Counted from the stretch's first letter, positions 9,613-19,697 are shown. The stretch: 64,000 bases of DNA from Idiomarina sp. MD25a (GCF_001870515.1 NZ_MDGT01000004.1:62001-126000); one strand, 5' to 3'. Notes: generated by a model from the letters alone, not told the origin. Numbers and translations: made by a program.

Positions 9613-12452
9613 ATGGCGCTCGCGTTTTCACTCAGTAAACGAGACCAAACACGACGAACTGCATCACGCTCAGCGGTTAGGTCGTGTTGGCTCAATGCAT
9701 CTTGTCCCTGCAATGCCAACGCATGGCTCTCACAACGAAAAATTTGATACGCATTGATAAGATCTTGAGCCTCTACAGGATCGATTAAATGACATTGCTC
9801 AGCACAAGTTAGGATGCGAATATTATCCGAATACTCGGTCAATTGAGGATAATCATGCGCGTAGTTAAGTACTAAATATTGCGCAATAAACTCAATATCC
9901 GCTATACCGCCTGGATCTTGCTTGATATCGAAATGAGTCCCCCCACTTGAGAGATGTGCGCGCATCTTTTTACGCATCGCAAGAATATCTTCCCGTAAGC
10001 GATTCACTTCACGCGAGCGCGACAAAATGGCGCAACGAATATCTTGTAAGTCAGCTTGCAAAGCACCGGTCCCGTATATCGGCCGCGCACGCACCACAGC
10101 CTGTAACTCCCAAGTCCACGCGTCATCGCGTAAGTAACGGATAAACGAATCTAGCTGCGTCACTAATAAACCCGCTTGGCCTGAAGGTCTTAAACGTAAA
10201 TCAACCTCGTATAAAACACCCGCCACGGTTCGCGTGGTAAATAAGTGCAGAATACGCTGCGCTAATCGTAAGTAAAATTGTTGCACTTCGATAGGTTTGG
10301 CACCATCAGTATAGCCTTCGTACTGCGCGTGAGTCACAAAGACCAGATCAAGATCTGAACCATACCCAAGCTCCAATCCCCCGAGCTTGCCGTACGCCAA
10401 CACCCCAAACCCCGTATCTTGTATCGAACGTCCTGGCGGTGTGCCGTGACGCTGCGCCATTTGTCGCCAAGCCAGATGCACGACTTCTGCGGTCACCGCC
10501 TGAGCCAAATAACTCAAGTGGTCACTTACTTTCATAAGCTCTAAGCCACCCGTGATATCGGCAGCCGCAATTTTAAGCTGCAACACCTGTTTCGCTTGCC
10601 GTAACGCATCCATTTGTGATTCTAAATCATCTTCGGGCGTGCGTATCAGAAACTCATTGAGTACGCTTGGGTAATCAGTCAAATCAGGTAGTTGGTACAA
10701 GTGCTGCGGATCGATCAGCTCGTCGAGTAAAATAGGATGCAGTGCCAATTGCTGCGAAACCCACGGTGAAGCGGCACACAGACGACAAAGTTGAACTCGG
10801 GCGCCTGGGTTTTCGGCCAACAACTCAATGTAAGCTGTTCTACTCATAATGGCGCGAATAACAGTAAGCACACGCTCAAGAATCATCATCGATTGAGGTT
10901 GCGCTATCATCTGCCGAAATAACAATGGCATTAAACGCGCTAATGCGGCTCGACCTCGCGGCCCCGAACTTCGCTTGCGAGCTTCGGTACGAAACTGCTT
11001 GATTAAACGCCAGATACCGTCAACATCTTGCTCACCTTCTGCAGCAATAATTTCCAGTGCCGCGTCGTCTTCGAGCATATCTTGCCATAGCACTTGCAGA
11101 CTTTGCTCTTCCTCGTCGCACTCAGATCCTTCACCCACCACTTGCTTAAATTCATTGTGAATAAAGTCCATCGCTTGAACAATGCGTTGTTCAAGCTGAG
11201 CAAAGTCTTCCTCACCCATGAGATAAGCAAGTTTCTCTTGCGCTGATTCATCGTGAGGTAGCTTTTGCGTTTGCTCATCAGCTAATTGTTGCAGGCGATG
11301 TTCAACTTCACGAAGCAACTCATAGGCTTGCAGTAGACGTTTTGCCACTGACCCTTGGAAGATATCGAGGTTAACCATTGCCTCGTATGCACGATAGATT
11401 GAGCGCGTTTGTAGCGACTTTTCTCGTCCACCACGAATCAGTTGATGGGCTTGGGCGATGAACTCAACTTCCCGTATACCACCTGCGGCCAACTTGATAT
11501 TACCTTGAGCACCTTGTCGGCGCGTTTCCTGCGTGATCAGCAACTTCATTTTGCGTAGCGCCTCAATGGCACCAAAGTCAATATAACGCCGATAAACGAA
11601 GGGCCGAATCAGTTCTTGAAAAGCATCTGGTTGCTGATCGCCTAATCGATTCAGCAAACGCGCCTTAACCATCGCGTAGCGCTCCCAGTCGCGCCCCTGC
11701 TCCTGATAATAATGTTCTAATGCAGCTAAGCTCGTGACCAGCGGGCCTGACTGTCCAAAAGGTCGAAGCCGCATATCGACACGAAACGCTTGACCATCAA
11801 ACGTGTTTTCATCCAAAACAGCGATTAACGCCTGAGCTAATCGAGTAAAAAATACGGAGTTTTCTACCGACCGCGAGCCGCCCTGTGTTTCGCCCTGCTC
11901 TGGATAATAAAAAATAAGATCGATATCAGATGAAAAGTTAAGCTCGCGACCGCCGAGCTTACCCATACCGAGCACATAAAGATGCTGCAGTTCGCCATCA
12001 GTATCGAGCGGACGCCCTAAACGTTGATAAAAGCGTTGTTCAAGCCAGTGTAATGACTCGATAATCAATGTATCAGCGAGTTCCGAATAAAAGGCGAGTG
12101 ATTCAGCTAAGCTACGTTGACCTTGCCATTCAAGTAACGCACTCGCTGCCATGTGAGCATGCCTGAATCGCCTCACAGCAGCCTTCAGTTCATTCTCGGA
12201 CTCTACTCTCGCAATGTGATTTAAAAAGGCCTCGCGAGTCTCGTTTGCCGAAATAGGATCTAGCCAAGCTGCCACTAACGCCTCTGGATAGCGCTCAGCG
12301 ACTTCGGCAATAAATGAGGATACAGCCACGCCATGTCGTAACGGTTTGAGCATGCTTTGTGGCAAACTGATCTGTTCTTGAATACGCTGCCATGCGGGCT
12401 CTGAGGCTTCAATAAACTGTTTTGCCGGTACGCTCTCTAATCGGTTTTGCAT
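9609..12452 (-). CDS. glnE: Bifunctional glutamine synthetase adenylyltransferase / adenylyl-removing enzyme
   Basis: Switches glutamine synthetase off by adenylylation and on by deadenylylation, according to nitrogen signals through PII. About 947 residues with two nucleotidyltransferase domains: the N-terminal removase (GMGKLGGRELNFSSDIDLIF) and the C-terminal transferase (YGKLGGLELGYGSDLDLVF), both with the GSDxD metal motif. A GTG at 12485 would overlap ygiF by 23 bases; the ATG at 12452 leaves a ten-base gap and is my choice, but both are possible. Downstream of ygiF, as in E. coli. Confidence 0.95.
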   Translation of the reverse strand: MQNRLESVPAKQFIEASEPAWQRIQEQISLPQSMLKPLRHGVAVSSFIAEVAERYPEALVAAWLDPISANETREAFLNHIARVESENELKAAVRRFRHAHMAASALLEWQGQRSLAESLAFYSELADTLIIESLHWLEQRFYQRLGRPLDTDGELQHLYVLGMGKLGGRELNFSSDIDLIFYYPEQGETQGGSRSVENSVFFTRLAQALIAVLDENTFDGQAFRVDMRLRPFGQSGPLVTSLAALEHYYQEQGRDWERYAMVKARLLNRLGDQQPDAFQELIRPFVYRRYIDFGAIEALRKMKLLITQETRRQGAQGNIKLAAGGIREVEFIAQAHQLIRGGREKSLQTRSIYRAYEAMVNLDIFQGSVAKRLLQAYELLREVEHRLQQLADEQTQKLPHDESAQEKLAYLMGEEDFAQLEQRIVQAMDFIHNEFKQVVGEGSECDEEEQSLQVLWQDMLEDDAALEIIAAEGEQDVDGIWRLIKQFRTEARKRSSGPRGRAALARLMPLLFRQMIAQPQSMMILERVLTVIRAIMSRTAYIELLAENPGARVQLCRLCAASPWVSQQLALHPILLDELIDPQHLYQLPDLTDYPSVLNEFLIRTPEDDLESQMDALRQAKQVLQLKIAAADITGGLELMKVSDHLSYLAQAVTAEVVHLAWRQMAQRHGTPPGRSIQDTGFGVLAYGKLGGLELGYGSDLDLVFVTHAQYEGYTDGAKPIEVQQFYLRLAQRILHLFTTRTVAGVLYEVDLRLRPSGQAGLLVTQLDSFIRYLRDDAWTWELQAVVRARPIYGTGALQADLQDIRCAILSRSREVNRLREDILAMRKKMRAHLSSGGTHFDIKQDPGGIADIEFIAQYLVLNYAHDYPQLTEYSDNIRILTCAEQCHLIDPVEAQDLINAYQIFRCESHALALQGQDALSQHDLTAERDAVRRVWSRLLSENASAI

Positions 12453-12462
12453 GCTCACCCAA

Positions 12463-13962
12463 CTATTGCTGCCAATAAGGTTCACGACGTAATGCCGCCT
12501 TTCGTGAGTACTCTAAAGCAGTCAGTAAGGATTCACGTTGAACTTTTTGCCACTCCAATAATTTTTCATCGGCCAGATCATCACTGTTTTTTACCATTTC
12601 ATGCAGAATATGAAGCGCGTTAATTTCTCGAATCCCCCGCGCTAGGTCAAGCCAAGGTGAACGGAAGCTATCACGTTGCTGCGCATCATAAAGCTGACCT
12701 AAACAAGTGCCGAGCATTAAACTGTGTTGTAGCGAAGGGAGTAGCTTCAAATAACGCTCCTCCGTCATATCCTCAACTTCTTCAAAAGCGGCTTGCACAT
12801 CTTTCCAGTCATTACGCAATAACTCTGTGCTCCAATTTTGACAGGGTTGCTCAAGCGCCTCATTGGTTGGTTTTACCATTAAAAACTGGGACAGATCGAG
12901 CAACACGCGCTGGTAGTCATTGGAACGCACCACATTAACCAGCTCAGCGAGTTGAATAACTTGTTGCTGAGTATCTTGTAAATGTTCGTATAAGCTGGAT
13001 TGCTTCTTAAGAGCACGATGATAAGCCCCATCCTCAGCGGTCAATTCGGCGAGTCCTTCAAATCGTTTCAACCAGTTTAGCGACTGATGGATCTCGGCCA
13101 TGCGTTCGGCCAAGTCACTACAGTCAATATTAAGTCCTTGTAACTGGTCAAGCACTGAGCGGCACAAGTAAATCCCATCAGCCATACCCTGCGCGGCACG
13201 CACATGTGCGTGATGTTCTAAACAAGCCTCATTGTGCTGCCAGTGACGCAAACCATATTCAAGAGATTTATACAGCGCATCGGCAAGCGTGTAGTCCGCA
13301 CTGATATCGACGAAATGCGTTTGCACAAACGGTTCGAGCGCACTTTTACCCGCCAGCAGATAGCCGCGCGCGGCTTTGCTCAAAGACCCCATACGTGCAC
13401 CGGCATTTTTTACCAAGCGCTCTGCCAACCGATACACATCAGTGAGTTCACCACCTTGCAACTCCAATTCCATCTCGACAATCCGCTCCGTTTTATCACC
13501 GGCACGGATCTCGCCAATATCCAAAACCAGCTCAATTTGCCCCTCTCCACTGGGGATATGCCACTTGTGTCGGGTAAAGTCTGTTTTAAAAAGTTCCTGC
13601 AGGTCACGTTGAATATCGTAAATTGGAAAGTCATCCGGCCAGATGGTCTCATCAAAAAGAGTAATATCGGGCTCCATGGAGTCCACGTCTAGATTGTATT
13701 CGGGACGTTCGTGCATACCACCTAATACACGTCCGGCTAACTTGATTGTCTGTTCTAGATGATCTCCTGACTGTCTAATACGTAACCCCATATCATACTG
13801 TCGTAATCGCAGATCGCTGGTATCAAAGTATGCGTTCGCCAATTCGAGCGCCTGATAAGACGATTCTGCCCCGTGCTCTTGAGCCACGGTTCGACATTCA
13901 TTGAGTGTATTCTCACGCTGTTGTGGCTCAATTAATAGTTTGAGCTCAATTTCTTGTGACAT
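12463..13962 (-). CDS. ygiF: Inorganic triphosphatase, CYTH and CHAD domains
   Basis: 499 residues. The N-terminal CYTH domain begins with the ExExK signature (EIELKLLIEP) and includes GLRIRQSGDHLEQTIKLAGR and GSLSKAARGYLLAGK. It matches E. coli YgiF, which hydrolyses tripolyphosphate. The C-terminal CHAD domain (about 225-499) is rich in His and charged helices and may bind polyphosphate. First gene of a pair with glnE, a conserved arrangement. Confidence 0.93.
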   Translation of the reverse strand: MSQEIELKLLIEPQQRENTLNECRTVAQEHGAESSYQALELANAYFDTSDLRLRQYDMGLRIRQSGDHLEQTIKLAGRVLGGMHERPEYNLDVDSMEPDITLFDETIWPDDFPIYDIQRDLQELFKTDFTRHKWHIPSGEGQIELVLDIGEIRAGDKTERIVEMELELQGGELTDVYRLAERLVKNAGARMGSLSKAARGYLLAGKSALEPFVQTHFVDISADYTLADALYKSLEYGLRHWQHNEACLEHHAHVRAAQGMADGIYLCRSVLDQLQGLNIDCSDLAERMAEIHQSLNWLKRFEGLAELTAEDGAYHRALKKQSSLYEHLQDTQQQVIQLAELVNVVRSNDYQRVLLDLSQFLMVKPTNEALEQPCQNWSTELLRNDWKDVQAAFEEVEDMTEERYLKLLPSLQHSLMLGTCLGQLYDAQQRDSFRSPWLDLARGIREINALHILHEMVKNSDDLADEKLLEWQKVQRESLLTALEYSRKAALRREPYWQQ

Positions 13963-14090
13963 GTTGGGATACCCAGTGCTAGAAGCTTTGTGCTAAAGGT
14001 ACTGACTTGTTTCCAAAGGGTCAATAAACATTGTTTTCAAGGCTTTATTGACAGCCATCGAGAAAATATGCAACGTGGCCTTTGAAAGTC

Positions 14091-14118
14091 TTTACCGGCG
14101 CAAAAATAATCGTATACT
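14091..14118 (+). promoter_or_regulatory. Candidate sigma-70 promoter for putA
   Basis: TTTACC, 16 bases, TATACT, ending 63 bases before the putA ATG. The -10 is a five-of-six match and the -35 four of six. The rest of the 219-base ygiF-putA gap holds only a small GCCGA/TCGGC hairpin near 14149-14161. Confidence 0.42.
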
Positions 14119-14181
14119 TGCGCCCGATTCCCATCGTTGGGGAAGCACGCCGAGCTTCGGCCTGGCCAAACAGGAGATGCT

Positions 14182-17100
14182 ATGTTCAAAGCGAGTGAGG
14201 TGCTATCCAGAAGCCATCAGGCAGAGGATCTGAAGTCCTTGCAGCAAGCAATAACCGACAATTATATCGTCGATGAAGATGCATATATGCGTGAGTTGTT
14301 GCCGCTGGTGCCGTCAGATGATGACGCGGTTAGTACAGTGACGGAGAGCGCCGCTAAGTTAGTCGAGCAAGTGCGAGAGCAAGCCGACAACGGTATGGTC
14401 GATTCGTTTTTGCAAGAGTACAGCTTAGACACCAAAGAGGGAATTATCCTCATGTGTCTCGCCGAGGCTCTGTTACGTATTCCCGATGCAGCCACTGCAG
14501 ACGCCCTGATACAAGACAAATTGTCAGGCGGTGATTGGCAAAAGCATATGGGCCAAAGTGCTTCATGGCTAGTGAATTCGGGAACCTGGGGATTAGCACT
14601 AACAAATAGTGTAATTAATCCGACAGGCAAAGCGATGGAAACGCCACGTGGCACCTTCCGTCGCATGATCCGCAAGCTGGGCAAGCCCGTGGTTCGTAAA
14701 GCCACGTATGCCGCCATGCAAATTATGGGTAAGCAGTTTGTTTTGGGCCGTACCATTGAAGAAGCGTTAAAAGAAAGTCGCGAGAACCGCGGCAAAGGAT
14801 ATACCCACGCTTACGATATGCTTGGCGAAGCCGCTTTGACGATGAGCGATGCTGAATACTATAAGCAACAGTACGTCAACTCGATAAAAACCATCACGAA
14901 TGAAAATTTCAATAACCCAGATGCGCCGCGCCCAACGATTTCTATCAAACTTTCGGCACTACATCCACGTTATGAAGCAGCTAACCATGAACGCGTGTTG
15001 ACCGAGTTAGCGACGACGCTAACCGACCTTGTAAAACTAGCGAAAGAAGCTGATGTTGGCGTGACTATCGATGCCGAAGAAGCGGATCGCCACGAGTTAT
15101 CGCTTGAGCTCTTTGAGAAAGTATATCGGAGCGGTGTATGTAAAGGCTGGCCGCGTTTTGGTTTAGTAGTGCAAGCATATTCTAAACGTGCATTACCAAC
15201 GCTATGTTGGATCACCGCGCTTGCTCGTGAGTGCGGCGACGAAATTCCTGTACGTTTAGTAAAAGGCGCCTATTGGGATAACGAAATCAAGTGGAGCCAA
15301 GAAAATGGTGTCACAGGCTATCCAGTGTTCACCCGCAAGGCTCACAGTGACCTTTCTTACATTGCCTGCGCACGTTACTTACTAAGCGACGATACCGATG
15401 GTGCTATCTACCCTCAGTTTGCAACCCATAATGCGCAAACCATCATGGCTATTGAGCACATGAATGAAACGCATAAACGTCGTATCGAGTATCAACGCCT
15501 GCACGGCATGGGTGACAATTTATACGATACGTTGATGAAGCAGAAGCCAGGTATGGTTGTGCGCATATATGCGCCGGTGGGTCCTCATCGCGATCTATTA
15601 CCTTACTTAGTGCGCCGCTTACTCGAGAACGGTGCTAACTCGTCATTCGTTCATAAGCTACTTGATGCTGATACACCAGTCGACGAATTGGTTGTACATC
15701 CGCTGAAGACAGCAATGCGTCACGAAGTTTATGCTAACGACAAGATTCCACTTCCTCCTGCAATGTATGAGGAACGCAAAAATTCATTAGGATTGAATAT
15801 GAATATTCACTCACAAGCAGATGATTTCATTGCCGCAGTACAACAGTATCGCGACAAACAATGGCAAGGTGGCCCAATTGTTGACGGTAAGACCGTAGAG
15901 ACCGACCACCAAGTAAGCATCACAAGCCCGCAGGAAACCGCTAAGCAGGTCGGTAGTATTTACTGGGGCGATAAAAAGTTGGCAGAGAAAGCATTACAAA
16001 GCGCCAACAAGGCCTATCGTGCATGGCGCGAGGTGCCGGTTGACGAGCGTGCGACCTGTCTAGAGAAATTTGCCGACTTGATGGAAGCTAACCGCAATGA
16101 GTTAATTGCACTATGCTCGGTTGAAGCGGGTAAAGGCTTGCAAGACGGCATTGATGAAGTCCGCGAGGCCGTTGATTTCTGCCGCTACTACGCGAAAGAA
16201 GCGCGTAAATTAATGGACGGCGAGATTCAGTTGCCAGGCCCAACAGGCGAAGACAACAAACTGAAACTCGAAGGTCGCGGTACCTTTATTTGCATCAGCC
16301 CGTGGAACTTCCCTCTCGCTATTTTCGTTGGCCAAGTCGTCGCTGCACTGGTAACCGGTAACTCTGTTATCGCTAAACCAGCTGAGCAAACTGGGCTTAT
16401 AGCATATCGTGCAGTACAACTTGCTCTAGAAGCCGGTGTGCCAGGCAATGTCTTGCACTTTATGCCAGGTAGTGGTGCCGAAGTCGGTAGTTTCCTGACT
16501 TCTCAGGAAGACATCGGCGGTGTTTGCTTCACAGGCTCTACCTATACAGCACAGGCAATCAACCGCGCTTTAGCAGCGCGTACTGGCCCTATCGTGCCTC
16601 TGATTGCCGAAACAGGCGGTCAGAATGCCATGTTAATCGATTCAACGTCGCTACCAGAGCAAGTAGTCACTGATGTTGTCGCAAGTGCATTCCAAAGTGC
16701 AGGCCAGCGCTGTTCAGCGCTGCGTGTACTGTTTGTCCAAGATGACATTGCTGACCGTATCTTTGACTTGCTGCGCGGCGCGATGGAAGAACTTGAAGTG
16801 GGCGACCCGTTGTTGCACGAGACCGATGTCGGTCCAGTCATTGACGGTATCGCTAAAACCAACTTGGAGCAGCATATCTCAGATATCCAGCAAGCGGGTC
16901 GTCTGATTGCTCGTGCGCCAATGCCTGATTACACTCAAGGCGGCACTTTTGTTGCGCCAACGGCTATTGAAATCGACAGCATTAGCCAGTTAGTTAAGGA
17001 AAACTTTGGTCCAATTCTTCATGTCATCCGCTACAAAACTGAAGAGTTGGATGATGTAATCGACAGTATCAACGGCACAGGTTACGGTCTTACTTTTGGC

Positions 17101-17349
17101 ATTCATAGCCGTAACGAAACGTTCGCGTATGACATCGCAAGCCGTGTTGATGTCGGTAACGTTTACATCAACCGTAACCAGATCGGTGCGATTGTCGGCG
17201 TTCAACCATTCGGCGGACGTGGTATGTCAGGTACTGGACCGAAAGCAGGTGGACCACACTACCTCACGCGTTTCATTACTGAAAAAACGCGTTCCGACAA
17301 CATCACTGCTGTCGGTGGCAATGCGACACTACTCTCGCTGGACGACTAA
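14182..17349 (+). CDS. putA: Bifunctional proline dehydrogenase / L-glutamate gamma-semialdehyde dehydrogenase
   Basis: Oxidises proline to glutamate through P5C, passing electrons to FAD and then NAD. The ATG at 14182 follows AGGAG by five bases; an in-frame start at 14137 lacks support. 1,055 residues: a helical arm (1-about 120), the FAD-binding PRODH barrel (KLSALHPRYE, LVKGAYWDNEIKW), then an aldehyde dehydrogenase with AETGGQNAMLID and catalytic Cys844 in SAGQRCSALR. The ribbon-helix-helix DNA-binding domain of E. coli PutA is absent, so this enzyme should not repress its own gene. It ends in a bidirectional terminator. Confidence 0.97.
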   Translation: MFKASEVLSRSHQAEDLKSLQQAITDNYIVDEDAYMRELLPLVPSDDDAVSTVTESAAKLVEQVREQADNGMVDSFLQEYSLDTKEGIILMCLAEALLRIPDAATADALIQDKLSGGDWQKHMGQSASWLVNSGTWGLALTNSVINPTGKAMETPRGTFRRMIRKLGKPVVRKATYAAMQIMGKQFVLGRTIEEALKESRENRGKGYTHAYDMLGEAALTMSDAEYYKQQYVNSIKTITNENFNNPDAPRPTISIKLSALHPRYEAANHERVLTELATTLTDLVKLAKEADVGVTIDAEEADRHELSLELFEKVYRSGVCKGWPRFGLVVQAYSKRALPTLCWITALARECGDEIPVRLVKGAYWDNEIKWSQENGVTGYPVFTRKAHSDLSYIACARYLLSDDTDGAIYPQFATHNAQTIMAIEHMNETHKRRIEYQRLHGMGDNLYDTLMKQKPGMVVRIYAPVGPHRDLLPYLVRRLLENGANSSFVHKLLDADTPVDELVVHPLKTAMRHEVYANDKIPLPPAMYEERKNSLGLNMNIHSQADDFIAAVQQYRDKQWQGGPIVDGKTVETDHQVSITSPQETAKQVGSIYWGDKKLAEKALQSANKAYRAWREVPVDERATCLEKFADLMEANRNELIALCSVEAGKGLQDGIDEVREAVDFCRYYAKEARKLMDGEIQLPGPTGEDNKLKLEGRGTFICISPWNFPLAIFVGQVVAALVTGNSVIAKPAEQTGLIAYRAVQLALEAGVPGNVLHFMPGSGAEVGSFLTSQEDIGGVCFTGSTYTAQAINRALAARTGPIVPLIAETGGQNAMLIDSTSLPEQVVTDVVASAFQSAGQRCSALRVLFVQDDIADRIFDLLRGAMEELEVGDPLLHETDVGPVIDGIAKTNLEQHISDIQQAGRLIARAPMPDYTQGGTFVAPTAIEIDSISQLVKENFGPILHVIRYKTEELDDVIDSINGTGYGLTFGIHSRNETFAYDIASRVDVGNVYINRNQIGAIVGVQPFGGRGMSGTGPKAGGPHYLTRFITEKTRSDNITAVGGNATLLSLDD

Positions 17350-17376
17350 TCGATCGAGTCGTCTATCGATGCAAAC

Positions 17377-17405
17377 AAAAGCGGCGCCTCAGGCGCCGCT
17401 TTTTT
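17377..17405. terminator. Bidirectional intrinsic terminator between putA and the 17.4 kb gene
   Basis: AAAA, then GCGGCGCC, loop TCA, GGCGCCGC, then six Ts. A- and T-runs on both sides let it serve putA and the convergent small gene. Confidence 0.93.
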
Positions 17406-17410
17406 ATAGG

Positions 17411-17833
17411 CTATCGGTTATCCTTAATAACAATGTCTGTTCCCTCAAGCTGCTGCTCAAGAGCTTCATCGTAAATAATATAAACTTCATGTTTACCACC
17501 TCCGTCACTAAATTCGACGGCTGCTATATCCGCTTCATGGCGCACAATTCGTGGTGGTTCATTCAGCAGATAATGTTTCGGTGGCAAGATAAAACGCTGC
17601 TCAACAAGTTCTCGCCCATCCCACCGCACGGCCTCCTGCTTAGGTCGGAACTTAACCACGATAAAGATAAATACCATCATCGTCGCCAGTGCGCCAATAG
17701 CTATCAGCCACAACGGAACCTTTCCGCCAATATAAATCGCCATCCATAGCGCTAAAAAAAAGCCGCCCCAACCTTGGGGGCGGCGACTATCGCGATAAAA
17801 GCTAATTGTTTGTTTAGAAGTCTTCGTCGTCAT
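17411..17833 (-). CDS. Small membrane protein of unknown function
   Basis: 140 residues; not recognised. Starts MTTKTSKQTISFYRDSRRPQGWGG, followed by two hydrophobic segments (about 25-42 and 45-62), then a soluble mostly beta tail of about 75 residues. The ATG at 17833 overlaps the end of the acyl-CoA dehydrogenase by 20 bases, so translation may be coupled; a GTG at 17869 would overlap more. Codons for RRPQGWGGFFL form a textbook intrinsic terminator (17754-17784), so most transcripts entering from the dehydrogenase should stop inside this gene. It could also have its own promoter within the dehydrogenase gene. Confidence 0.7.
   Translation of the reverse strand: MTTKTSKQTISFYRDSRRPQGWGGFFLALWMAIYIGGKVPLWLIAIGALATMMVFIFIVVKFRPKQEAVRWDGRELVEQRFILPPKHYLLNEPPRIVRHEADIAAVEFSDGGGKHEVYIIYDEALEQQLEGTDIVIKDNR
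17754..17784 (-). terminator. Intrinsic terminator hairpin lying inside a coding region
   Basis: On the minus strand: GCCGCCCC, seven-base loop, GGGGCGGC, then eight Ts. It starts 30 bases after the acyl-CoA dehydrogenase stop codon and falls at codons 17-27 of the next gene. By sequence it is as strong as the putA terminator. Confidence 0.85.
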
Positions 17834-19595
17834 GTAAATATAAGCTCTCACTACCGTCTTCGATGGCACTGATCAATGACGAAATACGTGGCAATATCCG
17901 CGCAAAATAAAACCGTGCTGTCTTAATTTTGCTCGCCAAATAAGGACGTTCGCCTTGCTTTGTCTCTGCAACCAATGCCATACGTAACCATAAGTATGCA
18001 TACGCAATATAACCGACCAAATGCAAATACTCCACCGCAACGGAGTTGACTTGATTCTCGTCATTTTGCGTGCGCTCAATGATTTGTCCGGTCACGCGTT
18101 CTAGTTCATCAACGGCCTGTTTGAGTTGATTAAATTGAGCATTCCAATTGTCGGTGCCAGCTTTATCAATAAATGCTTTAATCTCGGCAACAAATGGATG
18201 TAGCAGCTGACCTTTAGAACCAACCACTTTGCGCCCGAGTAAGTCGAGTGCCTGAATACCATTGGTGCCTTCATAAATTTGTGCAATGCGGGTGTCACGA
18301 ATGAGTTGCTCTTGCCCCCACTCTCGCACATAGCCGTGACCGCCGAAGATTTGTTGCCCATGAATTGTTGACTCAAGCCCCGTATCCGTCAAAAAGGCTT
18401 TTGCAACAGGAGTTAGCAATGCCACCATTGCGTCCGCCTGTTGCTTCACTTCATCTGACTCACCGTATTTTGCTCGGTCAAGTTGTTGCCCGACCCAGGT
18501 TGAAAACGCACGTCCACCTTCGGTGAGTGACTTCATGGTTAACAACATGCGGCGGATGTCGCCATGCACCAATAAAGGATCAGCGGCTGCACTCATATCA
18601 CGTGTCGCTTTTGCACCACGTCCTTGAATACGCTCTCTCGCATACTCCAACGCATTTTGATAAGAGCGTTCTGCGGTACCAAGGCCCTGAATCCCCACTC
18701 CCAGACGTTCATAGTTCATCATGGTAAACATCGCAGCCAAACCACGGTTAGGCTCACCGACCATCCAGCCGCGTGCACCGTCAAAGTTCATCACGCAAGT
18801 AGCTGAACCATGGATACCCATTTTATGTTCAATGGAGCCACAACTGACCGCATTACGCTCACCGACTGAGCCATCGCCGTTGACTAAAAATTTCGGCACT
18901 ACAAAAAGCGATATACCTTTCGTGCCAGCGGGTGCGTCAGGCAGTTTTGCCAGCACTAGGTGTACGATATTATCAACCAAATCATGTTCACCACCGGTAA
19001 TGAAAATCTTGGTTCCCGAAATCAGATAGCTATCGTCACCTTGTGGTTCGGCTTTAGTTTTTATAATCCCTAAGTCAGTACCCGCATGAGGTTCAGTTAA
19101 GCACATGGTGCCGGTCCACTCGCCTTGCACCATTTTCTCTAAATACGTTTGTTTGATGTCATCGCTGCCATGCAAATCAAGCGTCATGATGGCGCCAGAG
19201 GTCAACCCAGGGTAAAGGGAAAAAGCGACGTCGGCCGAACACAGCATTTCTTCATACTGAGCTGAGAGTGATTTCGGTAGCCCCATACCACCAAAATCGG
19301 GGTTTGCGGTAACCCCGACCCAGCCACCTTCAGCTAATTGGCGGAAGTTTTCCTTGTACGCTGCGGGCGTCGTGACTTCACCGCCGTTAAAACTCACGCC
19401 TTCCTCATCCGCCTGACGAGATACCGGCGCGATAAGCTGTTCTGCGACCTTAGCGGCTTCATCAAGGATCGCTGACGCCGTGTCTTGATCCATCATCTCC
19501 GCAAGCATATCGCTTTTTTGCCAATCCGCAGTGACATTAAATACATCATGAAGGACAAAATCCATGTCATCTCTTGGCGCACGATAATCGGCCAT
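17814..19595 (-). CDS. Acyl-CoA dehydrogenase, large form with extra C-terminal domain
   Basis: FAD enzyme introducing a trans-2 double bond in an acyl-CoA, with electrons passed to ETF. 593 residues, about 200 longer than ordinary short/medium-chain enzymes. It has the family's N-terminal extension (MADYRAPRDDMDFVLHDV), the core signatures CLTEPHAGTDLG and ISGTKIFITGGEHDL, and the C-terminal EGTNGIQALDLLGRK carrying the likely base Glu. The group includes long-chain enzymes and the methylmercaptopropionyl-CoA dehydrogenase DmdC; sequence alone does not settle the substrate. AGAGAGG precedes the ATG. Confidence 0.9.
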   Translation of the reverse strand: MADYRAPRDDMDFVLHDVFNVTADWQKSDMLAEMMDQDTASAILDEAAKVAEQLIAPVSRQADEEGVSFNGGEVTTPAAYKENFRQLAEGGWVGVTANPDFGGMGLPKSLSAQYEEMLCSADVAFSLYPGLTSGAIMTLDLHGSDDIKQTYLEKMVQGEWTGTMCLTEPHAGTDLGIIKTKAEPQGDDSYLISGTKIFITGGEHDLVDNIVHLVLAKLPDAPAGTKGISLFVVPKFLVNGDGSVGERNAVSCGSIEHKMGIHGSATCVMNFDGARGWMVGEPNRGLAAMFTMMNYERLGVGIQGLGTAERSYQNALEYARERIQGRGAKATRDMSAAADPLLVHGDIRRMLLTMKSLTEGGRAFSTWVGQQLDRAKYGESDEVKQQADAMVALLTPVAKAFLTDTGLESTIHGQQIFGGHGYVREWGQEQLIRDTRIAQIYEGTNGIQALDLLGRKVVGSKGQLLHPFVAEIKAFIDKAGTDNWNAQFNQLKQAVDELERVTGQIIERTQNDENQVNSVAVEYLHLVGYIAYAYLWLRMALVAETKQGERPYLASKIKTARFYFARILPRISSLISAIEDGSESLYLHDDEDF

Positions 19596-19697
19596 GACCT
19601 ACCTCTCTTTATACAAAGTTGAACCTGTCCGAGACATTTTCAAACAGGTGTTTAATTCAGTTATTTAAAGAGTAAAAAGGTCGCGCTCAATTGTCAA

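Noticed and set aside
14262-14795. 177-codon minus-strand frame antisense to putA.
   Set aside because: Antisense to conserved PutA sequence, low complexity (Ser/Ala-rich), no family signature.
17096-17749. 217-codon plus-strand frame over the end of putA and beyond.
   Set aside because: It overlaps putA in another frame, crosses a strong terminator and resembles no protein family.
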